NCBI RefSeq assembly: GCF_010093445.1
Contig: NZ_PDWW01000003.1
Span: forward strand, 1 to 64,000
Length of the DNA: 64,000 nucleotides
Direction: 5' to 3'
DNA from: Pseudoxanthomonas japonensis
GTDB lineage: Bacteria; Pseudomonadota; Gammaproteobacteria; Xanthomonadales; Xanthomonadaceae
Shown one piece after another: positions 18,237 through 26,991 of this stretch. A program made the translations under genes and the position numbers. The stretch's first letter is position 1; each line of letters begins with the position of its first letter. The notes under the pieces were generated by a model that saw only the letters and a list, made by a program, of their open reading frames with translations, did no database searches and was not told the DNA's origin.

Positions 18237-19454
18237 ATGGACATCCCCGTCAAGCGCGTGCTCTACCACCATCGCACCCAGGGCAAGGCCGTGGAGGGCG
18301 TGCATATCCGCGGCATCACCGACGCGCTGCGCGTCGAAGGCGTGGCCGTGGACATCATTTCGCTGCCCGGTGCGGATCCGTATTCATCGCCCAAGGCCAT
18401 GTCGCCCACCCAGCAGGCGAGGCCGTGGATGGCGTGGGTCAACAAGCTCCCCGAGCCCTTGTTCGAACTGGCCGAGGTGGCCTACAACCTGGTCGCCGCG
18501 TGGCGCCTGCTGGCCTACCTGCGCCAGCATCCGGACCTGGATTTCATCTACGAGCGCTATTCGCTCTTCATGTTCCTGCCGACCTGGCTCGCGCGCAGGC
18601 GCGGCGTGCCGATGATCATGGAAGTCAACGACTCGGCGACCGTCGAGCGCGTGCGCCCGCTGTTCTTCAAGCGGCTGGCGATGGCGATCGAGCGCTGGAC
18701 CTTCCGCAACGCGGACGGGCTGGTGTTCGTGTCGTCGGTGTTCCGCGACCGCGCGCTCGCGGCGCATGGCGCGCTGGCCCCGGCGATCATCACGCCCAAC
18801 GCCGCGAACATCGACAAGTTCACCTTCACCCAGGCCCAGCGCGATGATGCGCGACGCCACTACGGTCTGGAAGGCCATGTGGTCTGCGGCTACCTGGGGG
18901 CGTTCGTGCCGTGGCATGCCATCGACCGCTTCGTCCACCAGATCGCCGATCGCCTGGAGGCGGCGCCGCACCTCAAGCTGCTGCTCGTGGGTGATGGCTC
19001 GACGTATCCGGCGCTGCGTGCGTTCGTGGAAGAGCGCGGCCTGTCCGACCGTGTGGTGCTGACCGGACGGGTGCCGCACGATGCGGTGCCCGGCCTGCTG
19101 GCGGCGATGGACATGGCCGTGCTGCCGAGCGCGGGCGACTACACCTCGCCGGTCAAGCTGTTCGAGTTCATGGCCTGCGGCGTGGCGCCGGTGGCGCCCG
19201 ATTTCGAGCCCATCCGCGAAGTACTGGAAGAGGGCGCGACCGGCTGGATGTTCCCGGCTGGCGACATGGAAGCGGCAGTGGAAAGTGTGCTGAAGTACAG
19301 CCAGGACGCGGAGGCGTTGCGGCGCGTGGGCGCCAACGCCCGTGCCTACATCACCCGCCACCGCCAATGGCGCAACAACATCCTGCAACTGGTCGAATTC
19401 CACCAGGCGATCGGGCAGGGCTCCACCGGACAGACGGACATCCGCACCGCATGA
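18237..19454 (+). CDS. Glycosyltransferase family 4
   Basis: The 405-residue GT-B enzyme has an acceptor domain with VHIRGITDALRVEG near the N-terminus and a donor domain containing LLLVGDGSTYPALRAF and LPSAGDYTSPVKLFEFMACG, a typical GT4 E-x7-E region. It starts 3 bases after the FemAB-like stop and overlaps the decarboxylase start (ATGA). It is the third glycosyltransferase of this operon, consistent with a repeat unit of at least four sugars when the minus-strand enzyme at 10483 is counted. Confidence 0.9.
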   Translation: MDIPVKRVLYHHRTQGKAVEGVHIRGITDALRVEGVAVDIISLPGADPYSSPKAMSPTQQARPWMAWVNKLPEPLFELAEVAYNLVAAWRLLAYLRQHPDLDFIYERYSLFMFLPTWLARRRGVPMIMEVNDSATVERVRPLFFKRLAMAIERWTFRNADGLVFVSSVFRDRALAAHGALAPAIITPNAANIDKFTFTQAQRDDARRHYGLEGHVVCGYLGAFVPWHAIDRFVHQIADRLEAAPHLKLLLVGDGSTYPALRAFVEERGLSDRVVLTGRVPHDAVPGLLAAMDMAVLPSAGDYTSPVKLFEFMACGVAPVAPDFEPIREVLEEGATGWMFPAGDMEAAVESVLKYSQDAEALRRVGANARAYITRHRQWRNNILQLVEFHQAIGQGSTGQTDIRTA

Positions 19455-20671
19455 ATGCATCGACTCCCAGCTGGGACTGGCCCCGCGACACCACCGGCGA
19501 AATCCTCGTCGGCGGACAACCTCTGACGCGCGTCGTCAACGCCGTTGGCAGCACGCCGTGCTACCTCTACGACCGCCAGCGGTTGACCGCGCGAGCGCAG
19601 GCATTGCGCGCATCGCTGCCGAAGGCGGTGCTGCTGCATTACGCGATGAAGGCCAATCCGATGCCCGCCCTGGTCGGACACATGGCGCGCCTGGTCGATG
19701 GCCTCGATGTGGCCTCCGCCGGCGAACTGCGCGTCGCACTGGACACCGGCATGGCGCCGGAGCACATCAGCTTCGCCGGTCCTGGCAAGTCCGACGGCGA
19801 GCTGCAGCAGGCCGTCGCCGCTGGCATCCTGGTCAACGTCGAATCCTTCCGCGAGATCAAGGTGCTGGCCGAGGCCTCGCAGCGCAATGGCGTGCCGGCG
19901 CGCGTGGCGGTGCGGGTGAACCTGCCGTTCGAGCTGAAGGCCTCGGGCATGAAGATGAGCGGCGGCGCGCGCCAGTTCGGCGTCGATGCCGAATGCGTGC
20001 CGGACCTGTTGCGCGATATCGCCGGCGCCGGCCTGGCGTTCGAGGGCTTCCACATGTTCGCCGGGTCGCAGAACCTGCGGCACGCGGCCATCGTCGAGGC
20101 GCAGACCAAGTGCTACGAGCAGGCGCTCGAATGGCAGGACCTGCTGCCGGCGCCGATCCGAAGCCTGAACCTGGGTGGCGGTTTCGGCATTCCCTATTCG
20201 CCCGGTGAAGCCGCGCTGGATGCCATGCCGGTGACGGACAACCTGGCGGCGCTGTCGGACCGCTTGGTGCGCGATCTGCCGGGCGCCCACATCGTGATCG
20301 AACTGGGGCGCTACCTGGTCGGTGAAGCCGGCATCTACGTGTCGCGCGTGATCGACCGCAAGCGGTCGCGCGGCCAGGTGTTCCTGGTCGTCGACGGTGG
20401 CATGCACCATCACCTCGCGGCCTCGGGCAATTTCGGCCAGGTGATCCGTCGCAACTATCCGGTCGCCGTCAACGGACGCCGTGGCGGAACCGAAACGGCG
20501 AACGTGGTCGGTCCGCTGTGTACCCCGCTGGACCTGCTGGCAGACCGGATGGAACTGGACGTGGCCGAACCGGGCGATCTGGTGGTGGTGTTCCAGTCCG
20601 GCGCGTATGGCCGCAGCGCCAGTCCGCGCGGTTTCCTCAGTCATCCCGAGGCCGTCGAAGCGCTGGTCTGA
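19451..20671 (+). CDS. PLP-dependent decarboxylase (fold III), exosortase-locus type
   Basis: This 406-residue alanine-racemase-fold enzyme is related to diaminopimelate and ornithine decarboxylases. The PLP lysine is in HYAMKANPMP (Lys67), the phosphate-binding glycines are in LGGGFGIPYS, and the second active-site region is CTPLDLLADRM. Similar proteins in EpsH/exosortase A loci are annotated as system-associated decarboxylases. Here it would supply an amine or a decarboxylated amino acid to the ligase-ACP-FemAB branch, which is inference. It is the last gene of the operon, and a terminator starts 17 bases after the stop. Confidence 0.87.
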   Translation: MNASTPSWDWPRDTTGEILVGGQPLTRVVNAVGSTPCYLYDRQRLTARAQALRASLPKAVLLHYAMKANPMPALVGHMARLVDGLDVASAGELRVALDTGMAPEHISFAGPGKSDGELQQAVAAGILVNVESFREIKVLAEASQRNGVPARVAVRVNLPFELKASGMKMSGGARQFGVDAECVPDLLRDIAGAGLAFEGFHMFAGSQNLRHAAIVEAQTKCYEQALEWQDLLPAPIRSLNLGGGFGIPYSPGEAALDAMPVTDNLAALSDRLVRDLPGAHIVIELGRYLVGEAGIYVSRVIDRKRSRGQVFLVVDGGMHHHLAASGNFGQVIRRNYPVAVNGRRGGTETANVVGPLCTPLDLLADRMELDVAEPGDLVVVFQSGAYGRSASPRGFLSHPEAVEALV

Positions 20672-20687
20672 GGGAGAAGGAAGGGGA

Positions 20688-20720
20688 AGGTGCCGGGCTC
20701 GCCGGCACCTGCAGGCTTTT
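20688..20720 (+). terminator. Intrinsic terminator between convergent EPS operons
   Basis: A perfect 9-bp stem (AGGTGCCGG at 20688-20696 with its complement at 20702-20710) encloses a 5-base loop and is followed by GCAGGCTTTT. It ends the plus operon just before the last codon of the opposing acyltransferase gene. Confidence 0.75.
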
Positions 20721-20721
20721 C

Positions 20722-21549
20722 TCAGCCGGTCGCCGCTGCGCCATCCGCGGCGGGCGCAGCCGAGGCTTCGGGTTTGGCGGCGGGGGACGGCTTCGTGGCA
20801 GGGGTGAGATGGGCGCGGTCCGGCGGCGGCGTCAGCGTCCCGATGCGGCGCGCGGGATTGCCCGCCACCACGGTATAGGGCGCGACGGTGCCTGAGACCA
20901 CCGAATGCGCGGACACGATGCTGCCTTCGCCGATATCGCTGCCGGGCAGGATCAGGACCTGGGAGCCGATCCACACGTTGTCGTGGATGACGATCGGCTT
21001 GACGTCCGCCGAGTCCGGCGGTGCGCCGGCGGCGCGGCGCGCCGGGTCGGCCGGATGGCCGCCGGAATCGCGGATGGTCACGCCACCGGCGATCTCCACA
21101 TGGCGGCCGATCTTCACCGATTTGCCCACGACCAGCCGGCAGTCGTGTGCGAGGTCGCTATGGTCGCCGATCTCCAGGCACGGGCGCTTGACGAAGCGCG
21201 CGGCGAAATTGATCGACAGCTTGCCGCTGATGCGGACGTGGTCGCCGACGATCAGGTCGCCCTTGCCCTGCACCCACGGTACATAGATGCCGGTGGTGAC
21301 GCCCTTGCCGACGCGCGTGCAGTACGCCTTGAACAGCGGCTCGGCGACGAGCGTCCGACGGACGAAGAAGATCGCGCTGCGGCATGCGAGGAACAGCCAC
21401 AGGTAGGGCAGGACCAGTACGCGCGGCGCCGGCAGGGTGAAACCGTGGACGCCGCGCCGCACGTTGCGCACGGCCGCCGCGAGAGGATGCGGCGAGGTGG
21501 CGACCCAGTGCCGCATCGACGGCGTCGCCGCCTTGTTCTGGTTGCTCAT
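20722..21549 (-). CDS. Hexapeptide-repeat acyltransferase (left-handed beta-helix)
   Basis: The 275-residue protein has hexapeptide repeats forming a left-handed beta-helix (for example VGDHVRISGK, IGDHSDLAHDC, IHDNVWIGSQVLIL), ending in TVVAGNPARRIG as in the CysE/WcaF-type acetyltransferases. It probably adds O- or N-acetyl groups to a sugar of the exopolysaccharide. A Pro/Ala-rich tail of about 35 residues (from about 240) is unusual and likely disordered. The start overlaps the preceding gene's stop by 4 bases. It is the final gene of the seven-gene minus-strand operon. Confidence 0.87.
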   Translation of the reverse strand: MSNQNKAATPSMRHWVATSPHPLAAAVRNVRRGVHGFTLPAPRVLVLPYLWLFLACRSAIFFVRRTLVAEPLFKAYCTRVGKGVTTGIYVPWVQGKGDLIVGDHVRISGKLSINFAARFVKRPCLEIGDHSDLAHDCRLVVGKSVKIGRHVEIAGGVTIRDSGGHPADPARRAAGAPPDSADVKPIVIHDNVWIGSQVLILPGSDIGEGSIVSAHSVVSGTVAPYTVVAGNPARRIGTLTPPPDRAHLTPATKPSPAAKPEASAAPAADGAAATG

Positions 21550-22847
21550 CGGTTTCGGTAGGCGATGCTGAGGTAGATCAGATTCTGCTTGAATTCGCCG
21601 GTCGCGAATGCGCTGGTACGCTCATAACGCGTGTATTCCAGCATGGAAGACCAGTGGCGCGACCACTGCTTCTCCAGGCCGAGCGAGTACAGGCGGTTGT
21701 TCTCGCGGCGGGCCGGTGCCACCGCCTCGGTACGGTCCCGCGACGCGGATCCGCGTATCGTCAGCGAGGGGCGCAGGCGGTAGCTGAGTTCGGCGGCGAC
21801 GCCACGACTCTCTTCGGTGGAGGCGCCCGGATCGACGTACTCCAGCTTCTGCGTATAGCCGGAGAGCGTGTAGATGGTACGGACGCCGGTGTACTCGTAG
21901 GCCAGGTTGAGGCTGCGTTGCTCGTAGGCGGACGGCGTGATCGTGGAGCGCCCGACCAGGACGGACTCGGGAATGCCCGGGGCGGCACCGGCGATGGCAC
22001 TGAGCGCACTCGTCGCGGCGTCGGAAAACTGGTTGGCGGCGTTAACGCTGAAGCGGCTGCGCTCGCTCGGGCGCCAGCCCAGTTCGGCGCGTAGCAGGGG
22101 ATTGTTGCGCGACTGCCCGTCCTTGTAGTCGAGGCGCGCATAGCCGCCATCGAGCAGCATGTCGAAATGCCTGAACCGGCGGTTGTAGCTGGCGTACGCC
22201 TCGTAGCGCCGATGGTCGCGGGCGAACAGGTCGTTGTCGAAGTCGACGTCCTGCATCTGCAGGTTGAAGGACAGCGCGCTGGTCGCATCCAGGTCCTTGA
22301 TCGCGCGCAGTGCGCCCACGATGCGGTCCGAATTGAAATCCTCGGTGACCTCCGCGTCGCTGTTGATGAAGCGCAGTTCGGCGCGTCCGCGCAGCGCCTC
22401 TCCCAGGTTGAAATGCAGGTCGGGCCCCAGCGACAGCACGTTGACCTGCTGGCGGTTGTCTGGCGAGTCCGGCTCGAAACGGTCGATGGTCTGTACGCCG
22501 TAGCTGTCCTCGACCACCAGGCCGAGGCGGTCGGGAATGACCATCCAGTTCAGGCGGCCATCCAGCGTGCGGTCGGTGGCGTCGGGGTAGATGGCTTCGT
22601 AACGCCGGTGGTCGAGGCGGCCGGCGATCCTCGCCTGCACGGCGGACGAGTTCTGCTCGATGGCGAAGCCCAGCCCCACGCGGTAGATGTCCTGCTCGAT
22701 CGGGTCGGTCTGGGACAGCGTGACGTTGTCGTCGCGTTCGATGCCTGCATCGAGCGTGTAGTCGATCCGCACGGCATGCGCATCGAACACGATGGCGGCT
22801 GCAATCGCCGCCGAGATCAGCGCCGGACGACATGGATGCCGTTTCAT
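21546..22847 (-). CDS. Outer-membrane beta-barrel protein of the EPS operon
   Basis: The 433-residue protein has a signal peptide ending FDAHA (about residue 24) and alternating amphipathic strands throughout, with many Arg/Tyr/Asp turns. It resembles the uncharacterised barrel proteins (TIGR03016-like) found in PEP-CTERM/exosortase A loci. A role in polysaccharide secretion across the outer membrane is likely. The final residue is Arg rather than the usual Phe/Tyr of outer-membrane proteins, though the last strand (LIYLSIAYR) still fits. It lies 22 bases after the kinase-like gene. Confidence 0.8.
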   Translation of the reverse strand: MKRHPCRPALISAAIAAAIVFDAHAVRIDYTLDAGIERDDNVTLSQTDPIEQDIYRVGLGFAIEQNSSAVQARIAGRLDHRRYEAIYPDATDRTLDGRLNWMVIPDRLGLVVEDSYGVQTIDRFEPDSPDNRQQVNVLSLGPDLHFNLGEALRGRAELRFINSDAEVTEDFNSDRIVGALRAIKDLDATSALSFNLQMQDVDFDNDLFARDHRRYEAYASYNRRFRHFDMLLDGGYARLDYKDGQSRNNPLLRAELGWRPSERSRFSVNAANQFSDAATSALSAIAGAAPGIPESVLVGRSTITPSAYEQRSLNLAYEYTGVRTIYTLSGYTQKLEYVDPGASTEESRGVAAELSYRLRPSLTIRGSASRDRTEAVAPARRENNRLYSLGLEKQWSRHWSSMLEYTRYERTSAFATGEFKQNLIYLSIAYRNR

Positions 22848-22869
22848 GAGAGCTCCCCGATGGATACGG

Positions 22870-23616
22870 TTACTGGATGTCGTTGAAGACGACGCCGGCC
22901 AGTTTTTCCGGCGCGAAGTTGGCGGCGGCCTTCTCGATCTGTTCGGTGGTCACGCGCGCGTAGCCGGCCACCAGCACGACCAGGTCGGCCAGGTCCGAGA
23001 GGATGCGCGCGTCGGGCGACTTGAGGACCGGCGGGCCGTCGAGCACCAGGTACCGGTTGCCGTGCGTGCTTCGCAGCGAATCGACCAGGCTGCGCATCCG
23101 CAGCGAGGAGAACGATTCGCCCGTGATCTCGCGCACGCCGCCGGTCGGCACCAGGTCCATCCGCGGCAGCACGGTGCGGTACTGCACCGGTGCCATTTCG
23201 TCGATGCGCCCGTCCAGGTAGTCCATCAGCCCGCCCTGGGCGGCGTCGACGCCGAGCGCCGCCTGCTGTGCCGGCCGCAGTGCGTCGCAGTCGATCAGGG
23301 TCGAGGTCTTGGTCTCGTCGAAGGCGAACGCGGCGGCGAGGTTGCGGGCCACGAAGCTGGCACCGCAGCCCGGTACGACCGGCGCCACGAGGGTGACGAA
23401 GTTCCGGTCGCCACCGAGCGCGAGCAGGCGCGTGCGCAGGTCGCGGAAGGCGTCCGCATGCAGGCGCGTGGAATCGTTGCGGTGGATGAGCCGGCGATCC
23501 TCGAGGGCACGCGGGCTCAAGGCCTGGGTCTCGGTGGCGCGCACGATGGAGCGCGCCGGGACGGTGGGCTCGGTGCGTTCCGCGGCGCCGCTGTTCGGGT
23601 GGGTATTCATGTTCAT
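22870..23616 (-). CDS. Tyrosine-autokinase-like P-loop ATPase with degenerate Walker A
   Basis: The 248-residue protein aligns with the cytoplasmic kinase partner of Wzz-type chain-length proteins (CpsD/CapB, PEP-CTERM-locus type). Walker A' (STLIDCDALRP, residues 105-115) and Walker B (YLVLDGPP, Asp193) are present. The P-loop reads PGCGASF (82-88), where active enzymes have GxGKS/T, so the nucleotide-binding lysine is Ala86. There is no C-terminal tyrosine cluster. Start ATG 23616 has AGGAAG 7 bases upstream; the earlier in-frame ATG is less well placed. It may be a regulatory pseudo-kinase. Confidence 0.82.
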   Translation of the reverse strand: MNMNTHPNSGAAERTEPTVPARSIVRATETQALSPRALEDRRLIHRNDSTRLHADAFRDLRTRLLALGGDRNFVTLVAPVVPGCGASFVARNLAAAFAFDETKTSTLIDCDALRPAQQAALGVDAAQGGLMDYLDGRIDEMAPVQYRTVLPRMDLVPTGGVREITGESFSSLRMRSLVDSLRSTHGNRYLVLDGPPVLKSPDARILSDLADLVVLVAGYARVTTEQIEKAAANFAPEKLAGVVFNDIQ

Positions 23617-23656
23617 GGGTTCTTCCTGGCGACGGGCGTCGTGCATGGGCGGCGCA

Positions 23657-25246
23657 TCAGGCGCTGGCGACCTTGAAGGCGAACACCAGGGCGTACACGA
23701 CGAACACGCTGCAGACCATCGCCGCGCTGGCCATGAACTTCAGCGACTGGCGGCGACGCTCCTTCGGCGTAAGGTAGGTCGGGATCACGGTGAGCAGCGG
23801 ATAACTGGTCTTCTGCACGATCTGGCGGGCCACGCGGACGCGGGGATCGAACCGGACCAGCAGGAAGAGCAGCCCCAGCGGCAGGGCCAGCGCGGCCACG
23901 AAGCCGGCGGCGGCGATGTGCATGAAGCGCAGCCCGCTCGGGCGCAGCGGCATGGTGGCCGGATCCTGGATGCGCAGCGTCAGGCCGCGGTTCTCCTGGT
24001 CCAGTCCCATCGATACACGCGCATTCTCGCGACGGCGCAGCAGGTCCTGGTAGATCTCGCGGTTGACCTCGTAGTCGCGCGTGAGCTCGGCCAGCGCGCT
24101 TTCGGATTCGGCGATGCGGCGGCTGCGGTCCAGTTCGGCGCCGAGCATGGATTCGGCGATGCCCATGCGCGAGCGGGTCGCGGCGGCCTCGTGGCGGGCC
24201 TGGGCCTGCTGGCTGCGCAGTTCGTTGTACAGCGGATTGAGCTGGGCGTCCTCCGACGCCAGCGCGCCCGGCGTGGGCTGCTGGCGGCGTTCCTGCTCCT
24301 GCACGATGGCGCGCTGGACGTCCTCGATCTGGTGGCGCACGCGCACCACGTCGGGATGGCGGTCGGTGAAGGTCAGCATCAGCCGGTCGAGTTCCGCACG
24401 CAGTTCGATCAGCTGCGCGCGATAGAGGCTCTCGCGCGTCTGCACGGCGGTGACGGCCGATTCGCCGGACAACTGGTCGGTGATGGCGGCCGCTCGGGAT
24501 TCCTGCTCGAGCAGCGACATCCGCGTCTGTTCGACCTGGGTGCGCAGCGAGCTGATGCGCGTGTTCACGTCGGTGGCGCTGCCGGGCTGGGCATCGGCGT
24601 TCTGCGAGCGGTAGGCCTGCAGGTTCTTTTCCGCGTCCGTCAGCTTGCGGTGGTACTCCTGCACCTGCTTGTCGATGAACTCGTAAGCCTCGCGGCTTTC
24701 GCGTTCCTTGGCGGCCAGGGCTTCCTGCATGAAGAGCGTGCCGAAGGCCTCCGTCACGTGGTAGGCGCGCTCGGGATTCGTGTCGCGGTAGCTGATCTGC
24801 ACCAGGTCGTTGCGCGGGCTGCTGATGGCGGTGTTGTTGCGGATGTCCTCCATCAGCTTGTCCTGCGCGACCGGGCTGAGATCCTTCTCCGTCCATTTGC
24901 CCACGGCGAGGATTTCCTGCAGCACCTTGCGGCTGTACACGATCTGCCGTGCCATGCCGGCGCGGTCGGCCACGCCAGTGGGGACGGCGCGTCCTTCCAG
25001 CAGCGGCTGGATGATGTCGCTGTCCTGGGCGAGGATCGTGGTGGACGCCACGTAGTTGCGCGGGATCACCAGCAAGCCGACGACCAGCGTCAGCAGGGTG
25101 ACGGCGGTGAAGGTGGCGGCGATCGGAAGAACGCGCCTGCGCGCTTCCTTCAACAGGACCAGCAGCAGCTCTTCGGGCTTGAGTTCATCCGCCTTGCGGG
25201 CCTGCGCGGCCGTGCGCGGGGGCGGCAACGAAGTGGTGGAGCTCAT
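23657..25246 (-). CDS. Wzz-type polysaccharide chain-length determinant
   Basis: The 529-residue inner-membrane protein has one helix near residues 40-60 and another at about 500-520, flanking a long periplasmic coiled coil (roughly 180-420). The Pro-rich motif before the last helices (LRIQDPATMPLRPSGLRFMH) is characteristic of Wzz/GumC proteins. It controls chain length and links polymerisation to export. Unlike Wzc it carries no fused kinase; the kinase-like domain is the next gene. It overlaps the export lipoprotein stop by one base and resembles XrtA-system chain-length proteins. Confidence 0.92.
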   Translation of the reverse strand: MSSTTSLPPPRTAAQARKADELKPEELLLVLLKEARRRVLPIAATFTAVTLLTLVVGLLVIPRNYVASTTILAQDSDIIQPLLEGRAVPTGVADRAGMARQIVYSRKVLQEILAVGKWTEKDLSPVAQDKLMEDIRNNTAISSPRNDLVQISYRDTNPERAYHVTEAFGTLFMQEALAAKERESREAYEFIDKQVQEYHRKLTDAEKNLQAYRSQNADAQPGSATDVNTRISSLRTQVEQTRMSLLEQESRAAAITDQLSGESAVTAVQTRESLYRAQLIELRAELDRLMLTFTDRHPDVVRVRHQIEDVQRAIVQEQERRQQPTPGALASEDAQLNPLYNELRSQQAQARHEAAATRSRMGIAESMLGAELDRSRRIAESESALAELTRDYEVNREIYQDLLRRRENARVSMGLDQENRGLTLRIQDPATMPLRPSGLRFMHIAAAGFVAALALPLGLLFLLVRFDPRVRVARQIVQKTSYPLLTVIPTYLTPKERRRQSLKFMASAAMVCSVFVVYALVFAFKVASA

Positions 25247-25872
25247 CAGAACGTGCGCTCCGGGATCACGATGACATCGCCCGGCGCCACCGTGTAGTTC
25301 GTGGACAGGTCACCCCGGTTCAGGATGCGGTCCAGCCGCACCGGATAGGTGGCGCTGGTCTCGTCCTTGTTGCGGCGGAACAGGTCGGAGCGGTCGGGTG
25401 CGGCGAATTCGTTGACACCGCCGGCCGCCAGTACCGCGTCGAGCACGGTCATGCCCTGCCGGTAGGGAATCGAGATGGGCTGCCGCACCGCGCCGGTGAC
25501 GCGCACGCGCGACAGGTACTCGTGGCTGCGCAGTTCGGTCAGGATCACGGCGACCTGCGGGTCGCGCACGAAGTCGGCGAGCTTTTTCTGGATGTCGGCG
25601 GCCACCTCGGTGGGCGTGCGGCCACCGGCCATGACGTCGCCAACGAGCGGCACGGAGATCATGCCGTCCGGACGCACCGGGACGGTGATGCCCAGTTCCG
25701 GGTTGCGCCATACCGAAACCTGGACGATGTCGTCGACACCGATCTGGTAGTTCTCGACGGCGACGCTCGCCTGCTGGGGCGGCGCGGACTTGCTGCTGCC
25801 GCCGCCGGAGGCGCAGCCAGCGAGCAGGAGCGCCAGCGTGACGGCCGTCAGGCCGACGAAGGTACGGTTCAT
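25246..25872 (-). CDS. Wza/GumB-like polysaccharide export lipoprotein
   Basis: The 208-residue lipoprotein has a lipobox (LLAGCASGG, Cys19) and the polysaccharide export domain (YQIGVDDIVQVSVWRNPEL, then VPLVGDV), followed by a SLBB-type segment (VTGAVRQPISIPYRQGMTVL). It forms or contributes to the outer-membrane/periplasmic export channel for the exopolysaccharide. It is short compared with Wza (about 380), as in PEP-CTERM-associated export proteins. It is followed immediately by the chain-length determinant, its usual partner. Confidence 0.92.
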   Translation of the reverse strand: MNRTFVGLTAVTLALLLAGCASGGGSSKSAPPQQASVAVENYQIGVDDIVQVSVWRNPELGITVPVRPDGMISVPLVGDVMAGGRTPTEVAADIQKKLADFVRDPQVAVILTELRSHEYLSRVRVTGAVRQPISIPYRQGMTVLDAVLAAGGVNEFAAPDRSDLFRRNKDETSATYPVRLDRILNRGDLSTNYTVAPGDVIVIPERTF

Positions 25873-25955
25873 GAAGCATCCCCTGTGTTGTTGCGGATTG
25901 CCTCATATAACGCAGACAAGGGGCGTGCCCGGCCACCGGGCTCAGGGGGCCGCGC

Positions 25956-26963
25956 TCAGGCGCGGTAGAACTCCCGGTACCAGTCGACGAACCGGCGCAC
26001 GCCGGTCTCGATGGTCGTTGATGGCGAGTAGCCCGTGTCCCGGCGAAGGGCTTCGACATCGGCCTCGGTGTCGGGGACGTCGCCGGGTTGCATCGGCAGC
26101 AGGCGCTTCTCCGCCTTGCGTCCCAGGCAATCCTCGAGCACCTCGATATAGCGCAGCAGCTGCACAGGTTGGTGGTTGCCGATGTTGTAGACGCGGTACG
26201 GCGCGCTGGACGAGCCGGGGTTGGGCAGCAGCGGGTCGTAGGTCGGGTCGGGGCCCGGCACGGTATCGAGGGTGCGGATCACGCCTTCGACGATGTCGTC
26301 GACGAAGGTGAAGTCGCGGGTATGGTGGCCGTGGTTGAACACATCGATGGGCTTGCCTTCCAGGATGTTCCTGGTGAACAGGAACAGCGCCATGTCCGGA
26401 CGTCCCCACGGCCCGTACACCGTGAAGAAGCGCAGTCCGGTGGTGGGCAGGCCGAACAGGTGGCTGTAGGTGTGCGCCATCAGCTCGTTGGCCTTCTTGG
26501 TCGCCGCGTACAGGCTGACCGGGTGGTCGACGCTGTCCTCCACCGCGAACGGCAGTTTGCGGTTCGCGCCGTAGACCGAGCTGGACGAGGCGTAGACCAG
26601 GTGCTCGACGCCACGGTGGCGGCAGGCCTCCAGGATGTTGGTGAAGCCGACGATGTTGCTGTCGATGTAGGCGTGCGGATTCTCCAGTGAGTAGCGCACG
26701 CCGGCCTGAGCGGCCAGGTTCACCACGCGCTGGGGCTTGAAGTCGTCGAACGCGGCCTCGAGGGCGGCGCGGTCTTCCAGCGAGCCCCGGACGAAGCGGA
26801 AACCCTCCTTCGGCAGCAGCCGCGCCAGCCGCGCCTCCTTCAGGGTGGGGTCGTAGTAGTCGTTGAGGTTGTCGTAGCCCAGCACCTCGTCGCCGCGGTC
26901 GAGCAGGCGATGACTGAGATGGGAGCCGATGAAACCGGCGGCACCGGTGACCAGAACGCGCAT
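25956..26963 (-). CDS. Nucleotide-sugar 4-epimerase (UDP-glucuronate epimerase type)
   Basis: The 335-residue extended SDR has the NAD motif GAAGFIGSH, catalytic Ser in YASSSSVYG, and Tyr-Lys in [29 protein letters not shown] is characteristic of the UDP-GlcA 4-epimerase/CapI group. It epimerises C4 of a UDP-uronic acid. The preceding gene makes such an acid, so the pair likely supplies an acidic sugar (GalA or GalNAcA type) to the polymer. Start ATG 26963 is chosen because the NAD fold begins there; the longer frame would overlap the dehydrogenase gene. Confidence 0.9.
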   Translation of the reverse strand: MRVLVTGAAGFIGSHLSHRLLDRGDEVLGYDNLNDYYDPTLKEARLARLLPKEGFRFVRGSLEDRAALEAAFDDFKPQRVVNLAAQAGVRYSLENPHAYIDSNIVGFTNILEACRHRGVEHLVYASSSSVYGANRKLPFAVEDSVDHPVSLYAATKKANELMAHTYSHLFGLPTTGLRFFTVYGPWGRPDMALFLFTRNILEGKPIDVFNHGHHTRDFTFVDDIVEGVIRTLDTVPGPDPTYDPLLPNPGSSSAPYRVYNIGNHQPVQLLRYIEVLEDCLGRKAEKRLLPMQPGDVPDTEADVEALRRDTGYSPSTTIETGVRRFVDWYREFYRA

Positions 26964-26991
26964 CGGGAATTTCCGTACAGAAAGGGGGCGG

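Noticed and set aside
21654-24081. Long plus-strand frames opposite the barrel, kinase-like and chain-length genes
   Set aside because: Composition is repetitive Arg/Gly/Gln-rich without motifs, while the minus-strand genes show family signatures.
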